Assembly: GCA_003349915.1 (NCBI GenBank)
Contig: QFXE01000021.1
Coordinates: 372,001-436,000, forward strand
Direction of reading: 5' to 3'
DNA: 64,000 nt
Source: an endosymbiont of Escarpia spicata
Lineage (GTDB): Bacteria; Pseudomonadota; Gammaproteobacteria; Chromatiales; Chromatiaceae
Shown here: one piece after another, positions 1 to 9,466 of the stretch
Layout: each line of letters starts with the position of its first letter
Position numbering within the stretch: position 1 is the stretch's first letter
Notes under the pieces: model-generated
Told to the model about the DNA's origin: nothing
The model's database searches: none
Seen by the model: only the letters and a program-made list of their open reading frames with translations
Made by a program: the position numbers and the translations under genes

Positions 1-504
1 CGCACCAAACGACCCGGCGAAGAGGATGGCGTCCACTACCATTTCATCGATCACGCCAGTTTCCTGCACATGGTCGAAAGCAAGGCATTTCTGGAGCACG
101 CCGAGGTATTCGGCAACTTCTACGCCACCGCCGAGTCAGAGGTTCGTTCAAAATTGGAAGCCGGACAGGAGCTGGTTTTGGAGATCGATTGGCAGGGTGC
201 GCAACAGGTACGCAAATTCTTTCCCGAGGCCGTCTCCATCTTTATCCTGCCGCCCAGCCTGGCAGCCCTGCGGGAACGTCTCGACGGAAGAGGCCAGGAT
301 GACGAATCGATCATCCAGGCCCGCATGCAGGAGGCGGTCAGTGAGATGTCTCACTATGCCGAGTTCGACTATCTGGTCATCAATGACGATTTTGAAACGG
401 CTCTCGCTGAGCTAAAGGGCATCATCACCACCCATCGCCTCCATCTCCCTGGACAGCAGGCACGCCACGCGGAACGCATCAGGTCGCTGCTCGGGGAAGT
501 TTAG
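1..504 (+). CDS. gmk: Guanylate kinase, 5' end missing
   Basis: Partial gene: the reading frame is open from base 1 and the start codon lies outside the window. Guanylate kinase phosphorylates GMP to GDP in the cytosol. The visible part begins in the GMP-binding lid with RTKRPGEEDGVHYHF. It continues with the ExHAEVFGNFYAT segment, the ELVLEIDWQGAQQVR strand and a C-terminal YLVINDDFETAL motif, all typical of Gmk. The N-terminal P-loop is in the missing part. In many gammaproteobacteria rpoZ follows gmk; here miaB follows after about 80 bases. Identification is secure. Confidence 0.95.
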   Translation, partial: RTKRPGEEDGVHYHFIDHASFLHMVESKAFLEHAEVFGNFYATAESEVRSKLEAGQELVLEIDWQGAQQVRKFFPEAVSIFILPPSLAALRERLDGRGQDDESIIQARMQEAVSEMSHYAEFDYLVINDDFETALAELKGIITTHRLHLPGQQARHAERIRSLLGEV

Positions 505-584
505 GGACTCCCACACCCTACACAAGTTGGCCAGTTACGGAGATGGGGCTAAAATAGCGTTTTTTCCACAATCCCAGACTATCC

Positions 585-1940
585 ATGATCGGCAAACTCT
601 ACATCAAGACCTTCGGCTGCCAGATGAACGAATACGACTCCGCCCGTATGGCGGACGGATTGCGCGAGGCGGAAGATCTGCATATCACCAACAGGCCGGA
701 AGAGGCGGACGTACTGCTGCTCAATACCTGTTCGATACGGGAAAAGGCGCAGGAGAAGGTCTTCTCGCAACTTGGCCGCTGGCGCCCCTGGAAAGAGAAG
801 AACCCTAACCTGATCATCGGTGTCGGCGGCTGCGTCGCCAGTCAGGAGGGCGAGGCGATCCGCGAGCGGGCGCCCTATGTGGATCTGATATTCGGCCCCC
901 AGACCCTGCACCGCTTGCCGCAGATGATCAGGGAGGCACGTACCGAGCACCATCCGGTGGTGGATGTCTCCTTCCCCGAAATCGAAAAGTTCGACTCTCT
1001 GCCGGAGCCACGGGCAGAGGGTCCGACCGCCTTCGTCTCCATCATGGAGGGCTGCTCGAAATACTGCACCTACTGCGTCGTCCCCTTCACCCGTGGTGAG
1101 GAGATCAGCCGTCCCTTCGACGATGTGATCGCCGAGGTAGCCGGGCTTGCGGCCCAGGGGGTGCGCGAGGTCAATCTGCTGGGACAGAACGTCAACGCCT
1201 ATCTGGGCGCCATGCACGACAGCGAAAACGCCGATCTGGCGCTACTGATCGAATATGTGGCGGCCATCGACGGCATCGATCGCATCCGCTTCACCACCTC
1301 CCATCCTCTCGCCTTCTCTGATCGCCTGATCGATGTCTACGGCGAGGTGCCGGAGCTGGTTAGCTTCCTGCACCTGCCGGTGCAGTCCGGCTCCGACCGG
1401 GTACTGGCGATGATGAAACGCGGACACATGGCCGTGGAATACAAGACAAGGATTCGCCGCTTGCGGGAGGTACGCCCCGACATCACCATCTCATCTGATT
1501 TCATCGTCGGCTTTCCCGGTGAGACCGAGGCCGACTTCGAAGAGACCCTGAAACTGATCGATGAGATCGGCTTCGACAACTCCTACAGCTTCATCTACAG
1601 CCGCCGCCCCGGCACACCGGCAGCGGATCTGCCGGATGATGTCCCGTTGGCGGTCAAGCAACAGCGTCTGGGAAAGCTGCAGCAGTTGATCAATACCCAG
1701 GCCCAACGCATCAGCCGCCAGATGGTGGGAACCCTGCAGCGGGTTCTGGTGGAACGCCCCTCCCGCAAAGACCCGAAGCAACTGGCCGGCCGCACCGAAA
1801 ATAACAGGGTGGTTAACTTCAGCGGACCGGTGGAACTGATCGGCGGATTCGTCGATCTGCGCATTACAGAGGCACTACCCAATTCGCTGCGTGGCGAAAT
1901 CGAACAGACTCTGGCGGAACAAAGCACAAATTTGGGATAA
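585..1940 (+). CDS. miaB: tRNA-2-methylthio-N6-dimethylallyladenosine synthase MiaB
   Basis: A 451-residue radical-SAM methylthiotransferase that adds the 2-methylthio group to N6-isopentenyladenosine-37 of tRNAs reading UNN codons. The N-terminal UPF0004 domain shows its three cluster cysteines in [22 protein letters not shown] and GVGGCVAS. The radical-SAM CxxxCxxC motif is in [16 protein letters not shown], about residue 150. A C-terminal TRAM domain follows (about residues 380-445). Length is normal for MiaB. In many genomes miaB, phoH (ybeZ), ybeY and lnt form a transcription unit, and that order is kept here apart from one extra gene after miaB. Confidence 0.97.
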   Translation: MIGKLYIKTFGCQMNEYDSARMADGLREAEDLHITNRPEEADVLLLNTCSIREKAQEKVFSQLGRWRPWKEKNPNLIIGVGGCVASQEGEAIRERAPYVDLIFGPQTLHRLPQMIREARTEHHPVVDVSFPEIEKFDSLPEPRAEGPTAFVSIMEGCSKYCTYCVVPFTRGEEISRPFDDVIAEVAGLAAQGVREVNLLGQNVNAYLGAMHDSENADLALLIEYVAAIDGIDRIRFTTSHPLAFSDRLIDVYGEVPELVSFLHLPVQSGSDRVLAMMKRGHMAVEYKTRIRRLREVRPDITISSDFIVGFPGETEADFEETLKLIDEIGFDNSYSFIYSRRPGTPAADLPDDVPLAVKQQRLGKLQQLINTQAQRISRQMVGTLQRVLVERPSRKDPKQLAGRTENNRVVNFSGPVELIGGFVDLRITEALPNSLRGEIEQTLAEQSTNLG

Positions 1941-1977
1941 ACTTATTCCCGAGAAAGAAACGATTCCGGAGCAACAG

Positions 1978-2541
1978 ATGAGCGGAGAGAACAAGGGCGG
2001 CAACACACAGATTATCGTCGCGCTGATCGGCCTTGCCGGTATACTGGGAGGTGGGGTTATCGCCAACTGGGACAAGATTTTTCCGCCTGCGCAGCAATCC
2101 CGAACGATGGTGGTAGAACCAATCAAACCGCAAGTCAGCCAACCGAAGGTTGAGCCACAGCCGGTAGCGCAACCTACAAGAAACGATCCAGTCACCTATC
2201 TTGCCAAAATACCAAGAAAGCCAGACCCGCCTCCAGTGCCTAAACTGTTTCACGGCAGCTACACAGGTATCATGACTGAAGGTTCTGAAAGCATCAGCAT
2301 TCAGTTCACCCTGCAGCATACGGGCAATCGTGTGACCGGGAGTTATTCCGGTGGGGCGGAGAACGGTAAATTACAAGGCACTGTGAACGGCAATATCCTG
2401 ACCTACAACTGGCAGGCGGGAGAATACTCCGGCAGGGGTATCACAGTAGCCGAGGGTGATCGGATCGTCGGAACCTGGGGATACGGTGATGCAATCAGCG
2501 GCGCGGGTGAAACCATTGCCCAAAAAAGCCTACTACGTTGA
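1978..2541 (+). CDS. Membrane-anchored protein of unknown function
   Basis: 187 residues from the ATG at 1978, which has a GGAGCAAC ribosome site just upstream. A longer frame from 1891 would overlap miaB and is less likely. After a short polar start there is one hydrophobic segment (IIVALIGLAGILGGGVI, about residues 11-27). A Pro/Gln/Val-rich linker follows (about 35-80), then a C-terminal domain rich in Gly and short beta-like stretches such as FHGSYTGIM, RVTGSYSGG and IVGTWGYGD. The pattern suggests a single-pass protein presenting a small beta domain on the periplasmic side. I do not recognise the family. It sits between miaB and phoH in the same direction, so it may be co-transcribed with them. 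Confidence 0.7.
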   Translation: MSGENKGGNTQIIVALIGLAGILGGGVIANWDKIFPPAQQSRTMVVEPIKPQVSQPKVEPQPVAQPTRNDPVTYLAKIPRKPDPPPVPKLFHGSYTGIMTEGSESISIQFTLQHTGNRVTGSYSGGAENGKLQGTVNGNILTYNWQAGEYSGRGITVAEGDRIVGTWGYGDAISGAGETIAQKSLLR

Positions 2542-2607
2542 GTTCATAGTACGTAGGCCGTATCAAGCGTAGCGGATCAGGCAACAGTATCTGGCTGGCT
2601 GCGGCAA

Positions 2608-3657
2608 TTGCAGTTAGACTATCCAATCTTGACTAAAACCCTCTCCAACCCGGTATCTCCTTTGTCTGATCATCCTGATTCTCTCGATTTCTCCCTCGAA
2701 CCTGAAGACAACGAACGGCTTGCCAATGTCTGCGGCCAGCTCGATGAACATCTGCGTCAGATCGAACGCCGCCTGGGCATAGAGATCAGCAACCGGGGTT
2801 ACCATTTTCGCCTGATTGGTGAAGCAGATGCTGTGCGTGGCGGAAAACAGGTTTTGCAGAATCTCTATGACGTTGCGCAAGATGAGATTCTCGACCCAAA
2901 ACGTGTACATCTTTTCCTGCAGGAGTCCGGCATCGACGCACAGGTTCAGACAGACAAATCGGCCGATGTGCCGGAGACGGTCATCAAGACCCGGCGGGGA
3001 TTGATACGCCCCCGGGGCCCCAATCAGCAGGAGTATCTGCACAAGATCCTGACTCACGACATTAACTTCGGCGTGGGTCCCGCCGGCACCGGCAAAACCT
3101 ACTTGGCGGTCGCCTGCGCAGTGGAGGCCATGGAGCGGGACCAGGTGCGGCGTATCCTCCTGGTACGTCCTGCTGTGGAGGCTGGTGAACGGCTCGGCTT
3201 CCTGCCCGGCGATCTGGCACAGAAGATAGATCCCTATCTGCGGCCACTCTACGATGCACTTTATGAGATGCTCGGCTTCGAGAAGGTCAGCAAACTGATA
3301 GAGCGCAACGTCATCGAAGTGGCGCCACTTGCCTATATGCGAGGGCGCACCCTCAACGACGCCTTCATTATTCTGGATGAAGCCCAGAACACCACGCCTG
3401 AGCAGATGAAGATGTTTCTCACCCGCATCGGCTTCGGCTCCACTGCCGTTATCACCGGCGATGTCACCCAGATCGACCTGCCACGTGGCCAGCGCTCTGG
3501 CCTGCGTCAGGCCGTTGAGGTTCTGGACCAGGTGGACGGCATCAGCTTCACCTTTTTCAATGCCCGCGATGTGGTGCGTCATCACCTGGTACAGCGGATC
3601 GTGCGCGCCTATGATGAGTTTGACCAGACCGGTGACAACAGAAAGTCCGATAGTTGA
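2608..3657 (+). CDS. ybeZ: PhoH-like NTPase (YbeZ)
   Basis: A 349-residue cytosolic P-loop NTPase of the PhoH/YbeZ family, a partner of YbeY in ribosome and RNA metabolism. An N-terminal KH-like region (about residues 30-115) precedes the ATPase core. The Walker A is GPAGTGKTYLA (about residue 155), the Walker B FIILDEAQN (about 255), and a conserved VITGDVTQIDLPRG loop follows. The start is uncertain: there is no in-frame ATG, only TTG codons at 2608 and 2629, and neither has a strong ribosome site. The following ybeY fits the conserved ybeZ-ybeY pair. Confidence 0.93.
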   Translation: MQLDYPILTKTLSNPVSPLSDHPDSLDFSLEPEDNERLANVCGQLDEHLRQIERRLGIEISNRGYHFRLIGEADAVRGGKQVLQNLYDVAQDEILDPKRVHLFLQESGIDAQVQTDKSADVPETVIKTRRGLIRPRGPNQQEYLHKILTHDINFGVGPAGTGKTYLAVACAVEAMERDQVRRILLVRPAVEAGERLGFLPGDLAQKIDPYLRPLYDALYEMLGFEKVSKLIERNVIEVAPLAYMRGRTLNDAFIILDEAQNTTPEQMKMFLTRIGFGSTAVITGDVTQIDLPRGQRSGLRQAVEVLDQVDGISFTFFNARDVVRHHLVQRIVRAYDEFDQTGDNRKSDS

Positions 3658-3691
3658 CCAAGGGATTTTTCCGGCACATCTCCCACCTCCC

Positions 3692-4153
3692 ATGCACTTG
3701 GAAATTGAAATCCAAAACGCCTCCGAGACAGTTGATCTGCCGTCGAAAGAGGCATTCACCCAATGGGCTCAGGCGGCGCTGATTGAAAGCAGGGGGGCTG
3801 CAGAGGTGGTGATTCGCCTCGTCGATGAAACAGAAAGCCAGACGCTGAACCGTGATTATCGCGGCAAGGATCGTCCCACCAATGTACTCTCCTTCCCTTT
3901 CGAAGCCCCCCCGCAAGTTCCCAGTAACCTGCTGGGGGATCTGGTGATCTGCGCACCCGTAGTGATACGGGAGGCTGAAGCGCAGAACAAATCGGCCCTG
4001 TCCCACTGGGCGCACATGACGGTACACGGGATGCTGCATCTGCAGGGATTCGACCATCTTGACGAAGATGAAGCTGAAGCCATGGAGACACAGGAGCGGC
4101 AGATCCTGTGCAGTTTGGGATTCAGCGATCCCTACGAGGAATCATCTCTGTGA
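3692..4153 (+). CDS. ybeY: Endoribonuclease YbeY
   Basis: A 153-residue zinc endoribonuclease acting in 16S rRNA 3'-end maturation and ribosome quality control. The zinc-binding Hx3Hx5H motif is complete in VHGMLHLQGFDH (about residues 113-124). The conserved NRDYRGKDRPTNVLSFPFE stretch is present. I chose the ATG at 3692; the open frame extends further upstream but only through phoH sequence. The stop overlaps the lnt start by four bases (GTGA), which implies translational coupling. Confidence 0.96.
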   Translation: MHLEIEIQNASETVDLPSKEAFTQWAQAALIESRGAAEVVIRLVDETESQTLNRDYRGKDRPTNVLSFPFEAPPQVPSNLLGDLVICAPVVIREAEAQNKSALSHWAHMTVHGMLHLQGFDHLDEDEAEAMETQERQILCSLGFSDPYEESSL

Positions 4154-5682
4154 GTCAGACCGAACCCTACCGGTCCAGACTCCCAAGGTGGATCGAAACC
4201 GGGCCGGGCGCCCTGCTGGCCCTGTTTTCGGGTGCAGTGACCACCCTTGCCTTTGCCCCTTTCAATATCTGGCCTCTGGCCATTGTCGGACCGGCGGTAC
4301 TTTTCCTGCTCTGGCTGAAAAACAGGCGCTGGAGCGGTTTTCAGCTTGGACTCATCTACGGCCTTGGTTTGATGGGCAGTGGTGTCTCATGGCTACACAT
4401 CAGCATCGCCCAGTTCGGCAACCTCGGCTGGTTTCCACCCCTGTTGATCACTGCCCTCTTCGTCCTGATAACGGCCCTCTACTACGGCTTGGCCGGTTGG
4501 CTCGCAAACCGTTTTGAAAGCACCGCAAGCCTGCGTCTGCTGGCGATCTATCCCGCCATCTGGGTAGCCTCAGAGTGGTTTCGGGGCTGGTTTCTCAGCG
4601 GCTTTCCCTGGCTACAGCTCGGCCACTCACAGATCGACTCACCCCTCGCAGGTTATAGTCCACTGCTGGGGGCGCTGGGCAGCAGCTGGGCTGCTGCACT
4701 CTCCGCCGGTCTGCTGCTGGCGCTGGTTTTATCGGCGGGGAAACGCCGGACGGCACTCGCTGCCCTGCTGCTCTGGGGCGTCGGCTGGGGTCTGCAGCAG
4801 GTATCCTGGACCCAACCCCACGGCGACACGCTGCGGGTCGCCCTGATCCAGGGCAATATTCCCCAGGAGAAAAAGTGGCAACCGGATCAACTGCTGGACA
4901 CCCTGCGGCTCTACGCTACCGAGACCCGCATCCATCTCGACAACGATCTCATCATCTGGCCGGAAACTGCTATTCCGGCTTTCCTTTCCCAGGTGAACGA
5001 ACCCTTTGTCCAACCGCTTGAGTCCGCGCTGGAGAACAACGACGCTCATCTGGTATTTGGGGTGGTTCGAATGGATGAGGAGAGACAGACCTACTTCAAC
5101 ACCATGGTCAGCGCCGGTGGTCTGCGAGACTACTACTACAAACATCACCTGGTTCCTTTCACCGAGTTCCTACCCTTCAAGTCGATACTCAATCCACTCG
5201 TAAACTTCCTCACCATTCCGATGTCGGATTTTGCTGCCGGTACCGCAACCAAGCCATTGATGACTATCGGCAACCATCAGGTCGGCATGTCGATCTGTTA
5301 CGAGGACGCCTTCGGCAATGAGATGATCCAGGCGTTGCCGGAGGCGGCCTATCTGATCAACGCCAGCAACGATGCCTGGTTCGGAGACTCTCTGGCGCCT
5401 CACCAGCATCTGCAGATTGCCCGCATGCGAGCGCTGGAGACGGGACGTTATCTACTGCGCTCGACCAACACCGGCGTGTCGGCAATCATCGATCCTCATG
5501 GCGGCCTGGTTAAGGTTTCACCCCTGCTGAAAAAAGATGTCCTGCTGGGGGAGATACAGCCCATGTCCGGCAGCACGCCCTATGCCAGTCTGGGCAATCT
5601 GCCGATCCTCACACTGCTGCTGATAAGTCTGATGTTGGCGTTTCCCTGCGCGCACGTCAGAGACAAGCGATCGAGTAGTTAG
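4150..5682 (+). CDS. lnt: Apolipoprotein N-acyltransferase
   Basis: A 510-residue inner-membrane enzyme that transfers the third acyl chain to the N-terminal cysteine of lipoproteins. It has an N-terminal block of about six membrane helices and a C-terminal nitrilase-fold domain. The catalytic triad residues are visible: Glu in IWPETAIPAF, Lys in YYKHHLVPFTEF and Cys in GMSICYEDAF. The start is the GTG at 4150, which overlaps the ybeY stop. In many gammaproteobacteria corC (ybeX) stands between ybeY and lnt; it is absent here and the two genes touch. Confidence 0.96.
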   Translation: MSQTEPYRSRLPRWIETGPGALLALFSGAVTTLAFAPFNIWPLAIVGPAVLFLLWLKNRRWSGFQLGLIYGLGLMGSGVSWLHISIAQFGNLGWFPPLLITALFVLITALYYGLAGWLANRFESTASLRLLAIYPAIWVASEWFRGWFLSGFPWLQLGHSQIDSPLAGYSPLLGALGSSWAAALSAGLLLALVLSAGKRRTALAALLLWGVGWGLQQVSWTQPHGDTLRVALIQGNIPQEKKWQPDQLLDTLRLYATETRIHLDNDLIIWPETAIPAFLSQVNEPFVQPLESALENNDAHLVFGVVRMDEERQTYFNTMVSAGGLRDYYYKHHLVPFTEFLPFKSILNPLVNFLTIPMSDFAAGTATKPLMTIGNHQVGMSICYEDAFGNEMIQALPEAAYLINASNDAWFGDSLAPHQHLQIARMRALETGRYLLRSTNTGVSAIIDPHGGLVKVSPLLKKDVLLGEIQPMSGSTPYASLGNLPILTLLLISLMLAFPCAHVRDKRSSS

Positions 5683-5718
5683 TGTCCTTCCGGAAACCCA
5701 AATTCAACCGCAATACAC

Positions 5719-5780
5719 GTAGGGTGCGCCCTGCGCACCATGATTGCTGTAGTTATTCTGGTGCGCACGGCGCACCCTAC
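5719..5780. repeat. Dispersed inverted repeat, family 1 (locus A)
   Basis: An inverted repeat with ends GTAGGGTGCGC and GCGCACCCTAC, and internal GTGCGCA/TGCGCAC elements, between lnt and the convergent lipoprotein gene. Close relatives occur at 10509-10667 and 37739-37895, so this is a multi-copy intergenic element of the REP type. It could act as a transcript-end hairpin for lnt. Confidence 0.8.
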
Positions 5781-5801
5781 ATAGAGACCAGCAATAAACG
5801 C

Positions 5802-6026
5802 TTACTCGGACTCAACGCCCAGAGACTGCAAACGCGCCTTCTCCTGATGCTGTCGGTCCTGTTCGTACTTGATCACCTCTCGAAGCTGGAACACCACCTC
5901 TTGTTCACTGCTCCAGGGATCATGTCCCGTATCCTGTAGGGCTTCACTGTCGGCACACCCCTGCAGTAGCGACAGCCCCAAGACCACCCACCATGCTGGA
6001 ATTTTGATTTGAGACCAACAGGACAT
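5802..6026 (-). CDS. Small predicted lipoprotein
   Basis: 74 residues. The N-terminus has a short hydrophobic segment ending in the lipobox LLQGC-AD (cysteine at about residue 24), so the mature protein would be a lipid-anchored peptide of about 50 residues. The mature part is Gln/Glu/Arg-rich and probably helical (QLREVIKYEQDRQHQEKARL). A GGAAGAG ribosome site lies about 8 bases before the ATG. It is divergent from the cupin gene that follows. The overlapping + strand frame (5682-5939) lacks such signals. The family is not recognised. Confidence 0.62.
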   Translation of the reverse strand: MSCWSQIKIPAWWVVLGLSLLQGCADSEALQDTGHDPWSSEQEVVFQLREVIKYEQDRQHQEKARLQSLGVESE

Positions 6027-6062
6027 AAACTGGCTCTTCCATCACAACTTAAGAACGCATCG

Positions 6063-6551
6063 ATGAAACTGCTTGATGAATCCGTCACCAACCAACTGAT
6101 CGAAAACGCTCGCACATCCCCCCGGTTGCGCGCCCATCACTGTTTTCACCCGGGTCCAGACTCCAGTGTACAGCGACTGGCCATGGCGATGCAGCCCGGC
6201 ACCTACTACCGTCCCCACCGGCATGCAGATCCCGCCACTTGGGAGATGCTGATGGTGCTCCAGGGGGAGTTGGCCTATCTCACCTTTGACGACAATGGCG
6301 TACTGCTCAGCCGCACTGAATTAAAGGCCGGTGGACCGGTGCATGGCGTAGAACTGCCCGAGGGAGACTGGCACGGGCTGGTGGCTCTGGCACCCGACAC
6401 AGTGGTTTTTGAATTCAAGGAGGGGCCATTCAAGCCGGTGGCAGAGGAGAATTTCGCCGCCTGGGCACCCTTTGAAAACTCTTCGGAGGCCGTTCCAATG
6501 GAACAGTGGTACCGCACAGCACAGCCCGGTGATCGTGTCCCAGCTTTGTGA
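6063..6551 (+). CDS. WbuC-family cupin fold metalloprotein
   Basis: 162 residues from the ATG at 6063. It resembles the WbuC cupin family found in some O-antigen clusters, whose reaction is not established. Recognisable features are the SPRLRAHHCFHPGPDSSVQR stretch, the metal-site region MQPGTYYRPHRHADPATWE and the turn LMVLQGELAYLTFDD. The two histidines of HRH plus a Glu are probable metal ligands. It stands alone between the small lipoprotein gene and the iron transporter. Confidence 0.82.
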   Translation: MKLLDESVTNQLIENARTSPRLRAHHCFHPGPDSSVQRLAMAMQPGTYYRPHRHADPATWEMLMVLQGELAYLTFDDNGVLLSRTELKAGGPVHGVELPEGDWHGLVALAPDTVVFEFKEGPFKPVAEENFAAWAPFENSSEAVPMEQWYRTAQPGDRVPAL

Positions 6552-6564
6552 CACCTATCACATG

Positions 6565-6660
6565 TTGGTTTGTAGGCCTGACCAAGGGTAGGATTAACGC
6601 AGCTTAAGCCAACATAATTACAAACCTGTCGGGTTACGCTGTGCTAACCCGACCTACCCA
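6565..6660. repeat. Intergenic repeat, family 2 (GGGTTACG/CTAACCC type)
   Basis: Intergenic stretch containing TGTCGGGTTACGCTGTGC followed by the complementary TAACCCGACCTACCC, able to form a hairpin. A related element lies at 22608-22706 (GTTGGGTTAGATGCGCAT ... CGTAACCCAAC). This is a second dispersed intergenic repeat family, distinct from the GGGTGCGC family. Confidence 0.65.
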
Positions 6661-6724
6661 TAATCAAACTATTTCCCGATTGACCCCCAGTAGACTCAGT
6701 GTTGACTTTTCCACAAAAAGAATT

Positions 6725-6743
6725 GAGAATCTTTCTCATTATC
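6725..6743 (+). promoter_or_regulatory. Fur box of the iron transporter operon
   Basis: GAGAATCTTTCTCATTATC matches the classical 19-bp Fur consensus (GATAATGATAATCATTATC) at 14 of 19 positions, with an intact right half. It lies 27 bases before the substrate-binding protein start at 6771, where Fur-Fe2+ would block transcription when iron is sufficient. Confidence 0.8.
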
Positions 6744-6770
6744 ATTGCGTATCGCGGAGTTTTATTTCCC

Positions 6771-7802
6771 ATGAGAAAGAGATCCCTCTCTATTAATCTC
6801 CTACTGGCAATCCTGATTGCTGCAGCTTCGCTCTCCAGCACGGCCTTTGCCGCCAAAGAGGTCAATCTCTACTCAGCACGCAAGGAGGCGCTGATCAAGC
6901 CGCTGCTTGACCGTTTCTCCGCGCAGACAGGCATACAGGTCAACCTGGTGACAGGCAAGGCCGATGCCCTGCTGAAACGCCTGCAGCTTGAAGGCAGGAA
7001 CAGTCCGGCGGATCTGCTCATCACCACCGATGCGGGACGACTCTACCGGGCTAAAAGCGCCGGTGTAACCCAGAGTGTCTCCTCCCTCAAGCTCAGGGAT
7101 ACCATTCCCGCCGCCTATCGTGATCCGGAGGGCCACTGGTTTGGACTCTCCCTGCGGGCACGCCCCATCATCTATGTCAAAGGCAAGGTGTCGGCAGACG
7201 AACTCTCCACCTATGAGGCACTTGCCGATCCCAAGTGGGCTAAAAAGATCTGTATCCGCTCCTCCGGCAATATCTACAACCAGTCGCTGGTTGCCTCCAT
7301 GCTCTCCCACGACGGCAAGGATGAAACCCAGGTCTGGGCCGACAGCCTGATGAAAAATCTCGCCCGCAAACCCAAAGGCGGAGACCGCGACCAGATCAAG
7401 GCGGCGGCAGGCCAGTGCGACATCGCTATCGCCAATACTTACTATCTGGGCAAGATGGTCAAAGGGAAAGACCCGTCACAACAGGCTGCAGCGGAAAAGG
7501 TCGCCATCTTCTGGCCCAACCAGTCCGACCGTGGCGCCCACGTCAACATCAGTGGGGTCACGTTGACCCGAGCCGCGAAAAACAGGGCCAACGCCATCCG
7601 GCTGATGGAGTTCCTGGTCACACCGGAGTCCCAGTCATGGTACGCAGAGGCCAACTATGAGTACCCGGTTCGAGAGGGGGTCGAGTGGAGTGACCTGCTC
7701 AAACAGTGGGGCAGTTTCAAGGCGGACCAGCTGAATCTGGCCAAACTCGGTCAGAATAATGCCGCGGCAGTGAGGATCATGGATAGAGCCGGGTGGAAGT
7801 AG
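6771..7802 (+). CDS. fbpA: Iron(III) ABC transporter, periplasmic binding protein (FbpA/FutA type)
   Basis: 343 residues with a signal peptide ending near TAFAAKEVNLYSARKE. It is the periplasmic ferric-iron receptor that delivers Fe3+ to the permease encoded next. The mature start VNLYSARKEALIKPLLDRF is the family signature. The C-terminal lobe has the adjacent tyrosines of IANTYYLGKM that ligate iron in FbpA-like proteins. The ATG at 6771 is preferred to an upstream frame start because it begins the signal peptide and follows the Fur box. The stop overlaps the permease start (GTG at 7793). Confidence 0.93.
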   Translation: MRKRSLSINLLLAILIAAASLSSTAFAAKEVNLYSARKEALIKPLLDRFSAQTGIQVNLVTGKADALLKRLQLEGRNSPADLLITTDAGRLYRAKSAGVTQSVSSLKLRDTIPAAYRDPEGHWFGLSLRARPIIYVKGKVSADELSTYEALADPKWAKKICIRSSGNIYNQSLVASMLSHDGKDETQVWADSLMKNLARKPKGGDRDQIKAAAGQCDIAIANTYYLGKMVKGKDPSQQAAAEKVAIFWPNQSDRGAHVNISGVTLTRAAKNRANAIRLMEFLVTPESQSWYAEANYEYPVREGVEWSDLLKQWGSFKADQLNLAKLGQNNAAAVRIMDRAGWK

Positions 7803-9466
7803 CGACTCACAGAACCTCAGACCGTACAGCGCTACACCGACCCGGCTTCTGGCAGGCTGGCGTATTGCTCTCTGCCCTGGTGCTGGCACTGCCGGTTTTC
7901 ACCGTCTTCAGTTTCATCTTCGTCCCTGCGGGAGAGGTCTGGAGCCACCTCGCGGAGACGGTGCTCGCCGACTATCTGAGCAACTCGGCCCTGCTGGTAT
8001 TAGGGGTCGCATTCGGGGTTTTGCTGCTTGGTATCCCTACCGCCTGGGTCATCGCGGTCTACGACTTTCCCGGCCGCCGCTTTTTTGAATGGAGCCTGTT
8101 GCTGCCTCTGGCGATACCGGCTTACATCATTGCCTACACCTACACCGGTCTGCTCGATTTTGCCGGTCCGCTTCAGACCGGGCTGCGCGACAGCTTCGGT
8201 CTGGAGGGGGGAGACTACTATTTTCCTGAAGTCCGCTCCCTGGGCGGGGCAGTCATCATGCTCTCCCTGGTGCTCTATCCCTACGTCTTCATGATGGCGC
8301 GCAGCAGTTTTCTGGGGCAGTCGTCATCAACCCTGGAGGCAGGCCGCGCCTTGGGGGCAGGCCCACTACGGATATTTCTCTCCATCGCCCTGCCCCTGGC
8401 CCGGCCCGCCATCGTCACCGGTCTCTCCCTGGCCCTGATGGAAACCCTGGCGGACTACGGCACAGTGCAGTATTTCGGCATCAGCACCTTCACCACAGGC
8501 ATCTTCCGCACCTGGTTCGGTCTGAACGACAGCGCCGCCGCAGCCCAGCTTGCCGCACTCCTGATGAGCTTTGTTTTCATCCTGATCCTGATGGAACACT
8601 ATTCGCGCCGCCGCCAGCGCTTCTTTCAAACTGGTGGACGCCATCACCACCCGCTCCACCACCCACTCAGGGGCTGGCAGCGTTATGCGGCTTTCGCCAT
8701 CTGCGTCACCCCTCTGGCCTTCGGCTTCCTTATACCGGCAGGCCAACTGTTGGTGTGGTCGCTCTCCATCGCGGAAGAGGCGATCGACCTGAGCTTCCTG
8801 CAGCTGGCGGGCAACAGCCTGTTACTGGCGAGCGCCGCCGCAATCTTCACACTGATACTGGCGCTCTTCCTGGGTTATGGCCAGCGCCTCCACCCTTCGA
8901 AACCGGTAGCCATCGCAGTACGCTTTTCCGCCATGGGATACGCCATCCCCGGCACGGTGATCGCGGTGGGGGTGATGCTGCCTTTTGCCTGGTTCGACAA
9001 CACCCTGGATGAATGGATGCGCGGCACCTTCGACCTCTCCACCGGCCTGCTGCTCAGTGGCACTGTATTCGCGCTGCTCTTCTCCTATGCGGTGCGATTT
9101 CTTGCAGTCTCCCTACAGTCGGTGGAGTCTGGCCTGTCGAAGATCACACCCAATATGGATGATGCCGCACGCTCACTGGGGCTGGCGCCGGGAAAGGTAT
9201 TGCGGCGCATCCATCTGCCGATGATGCGCGGCGCACTGTTGACAGCCATGCTGCTGGTCTTCGTGGACGTACTGAAAGAGCTGCCTGCAACCCTGATTCT
9301 GCGCCCCTTCAATTTCAACACCCTGGCCGTCAGAGCCTATGAACTCGCCTCGGACGAGCGATTGGCCGATTCGTCCATCGCCGCACTCTCCATTGTGGTA
9401 GTGGGTATTGTGCCGGTAATCCTGCTCAGCCGCGCCATCCGAAAATCCGGAGATACCCATGAATAA
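7793..9466 (+). CDS. fbpB: Iron(III) ABC transporter permease (FbpB type)
   Basis: A 557-residue fused permease with about twelve membrane helices in two homologous halves. Each half carries an EAA-type loop that contacts the ATPase: EAGRALGAGPLRIFL (about residue 182) and DAARSLGLAPGKVLRRIHLP (about residue 460). The GTG start overlaps the end of fbpA and the stop overlaps the fbpC start by eight bases, so the three genes are one translationally coupled operon under the Fur box. Confidence 0.93.
   Translation: MEVATHRTSDRTALHRPGFWQAGVLLSALVLALPVFTVFSFIFVPAGEVWSHLAETVLADYLSNSALLVLGVAFGVLLLGIPTAWVIAVYDFPGRRFFEWSLLLPLAIPAYIIAYTYTGLLDFAGPLQTGLRDSFGLEGGDYYFPEVRSLGGAVIMLSLVLYPYVFMMARSSFLGQSSSTLEAGRALGAGPLRIFLSIALPLARPAIVTGLSLALMETLADYGTVQYFGISTFTTGIFRTWFGLNDSAAAAQLAALLMSFVFILILMEHYSRRRQRFFQTGGRHHHPLHHPLRGWQRYAAFAICVTPLAFGFLIPAGQLLVWSLSIAEEAIDLSFLQLAGNSLLLASAAAIFTLILALFLGYGQRLHPSKPVAIAVRFSAMGYAIPGTVIAVGVMLPFAWFDNTLDEWMRGTFDLSTGLLLSGTVFALLFSYAVRFLAVSLQSVESGLSKITPNMDDAARSLGLAPGKVLRRIHLPMMRGALLTAMLLVFVDVLKELPATLILRPFNFNTLAVRAYELASDERLADSSIAALSIVVVGIVPVILLSRAIRKSGDTHE

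Noticed and set aside
2614..3759. 381-codon - strand open frame
   Set aside because: Antisense to phoH-like and the start of ybeY; the + strand genes are conserved.
5682..5939. 85-codon + strand frame after lnt
   Set aside because: It runs through the inverted repeat and antisense to the better-supported lipoprotein gene.
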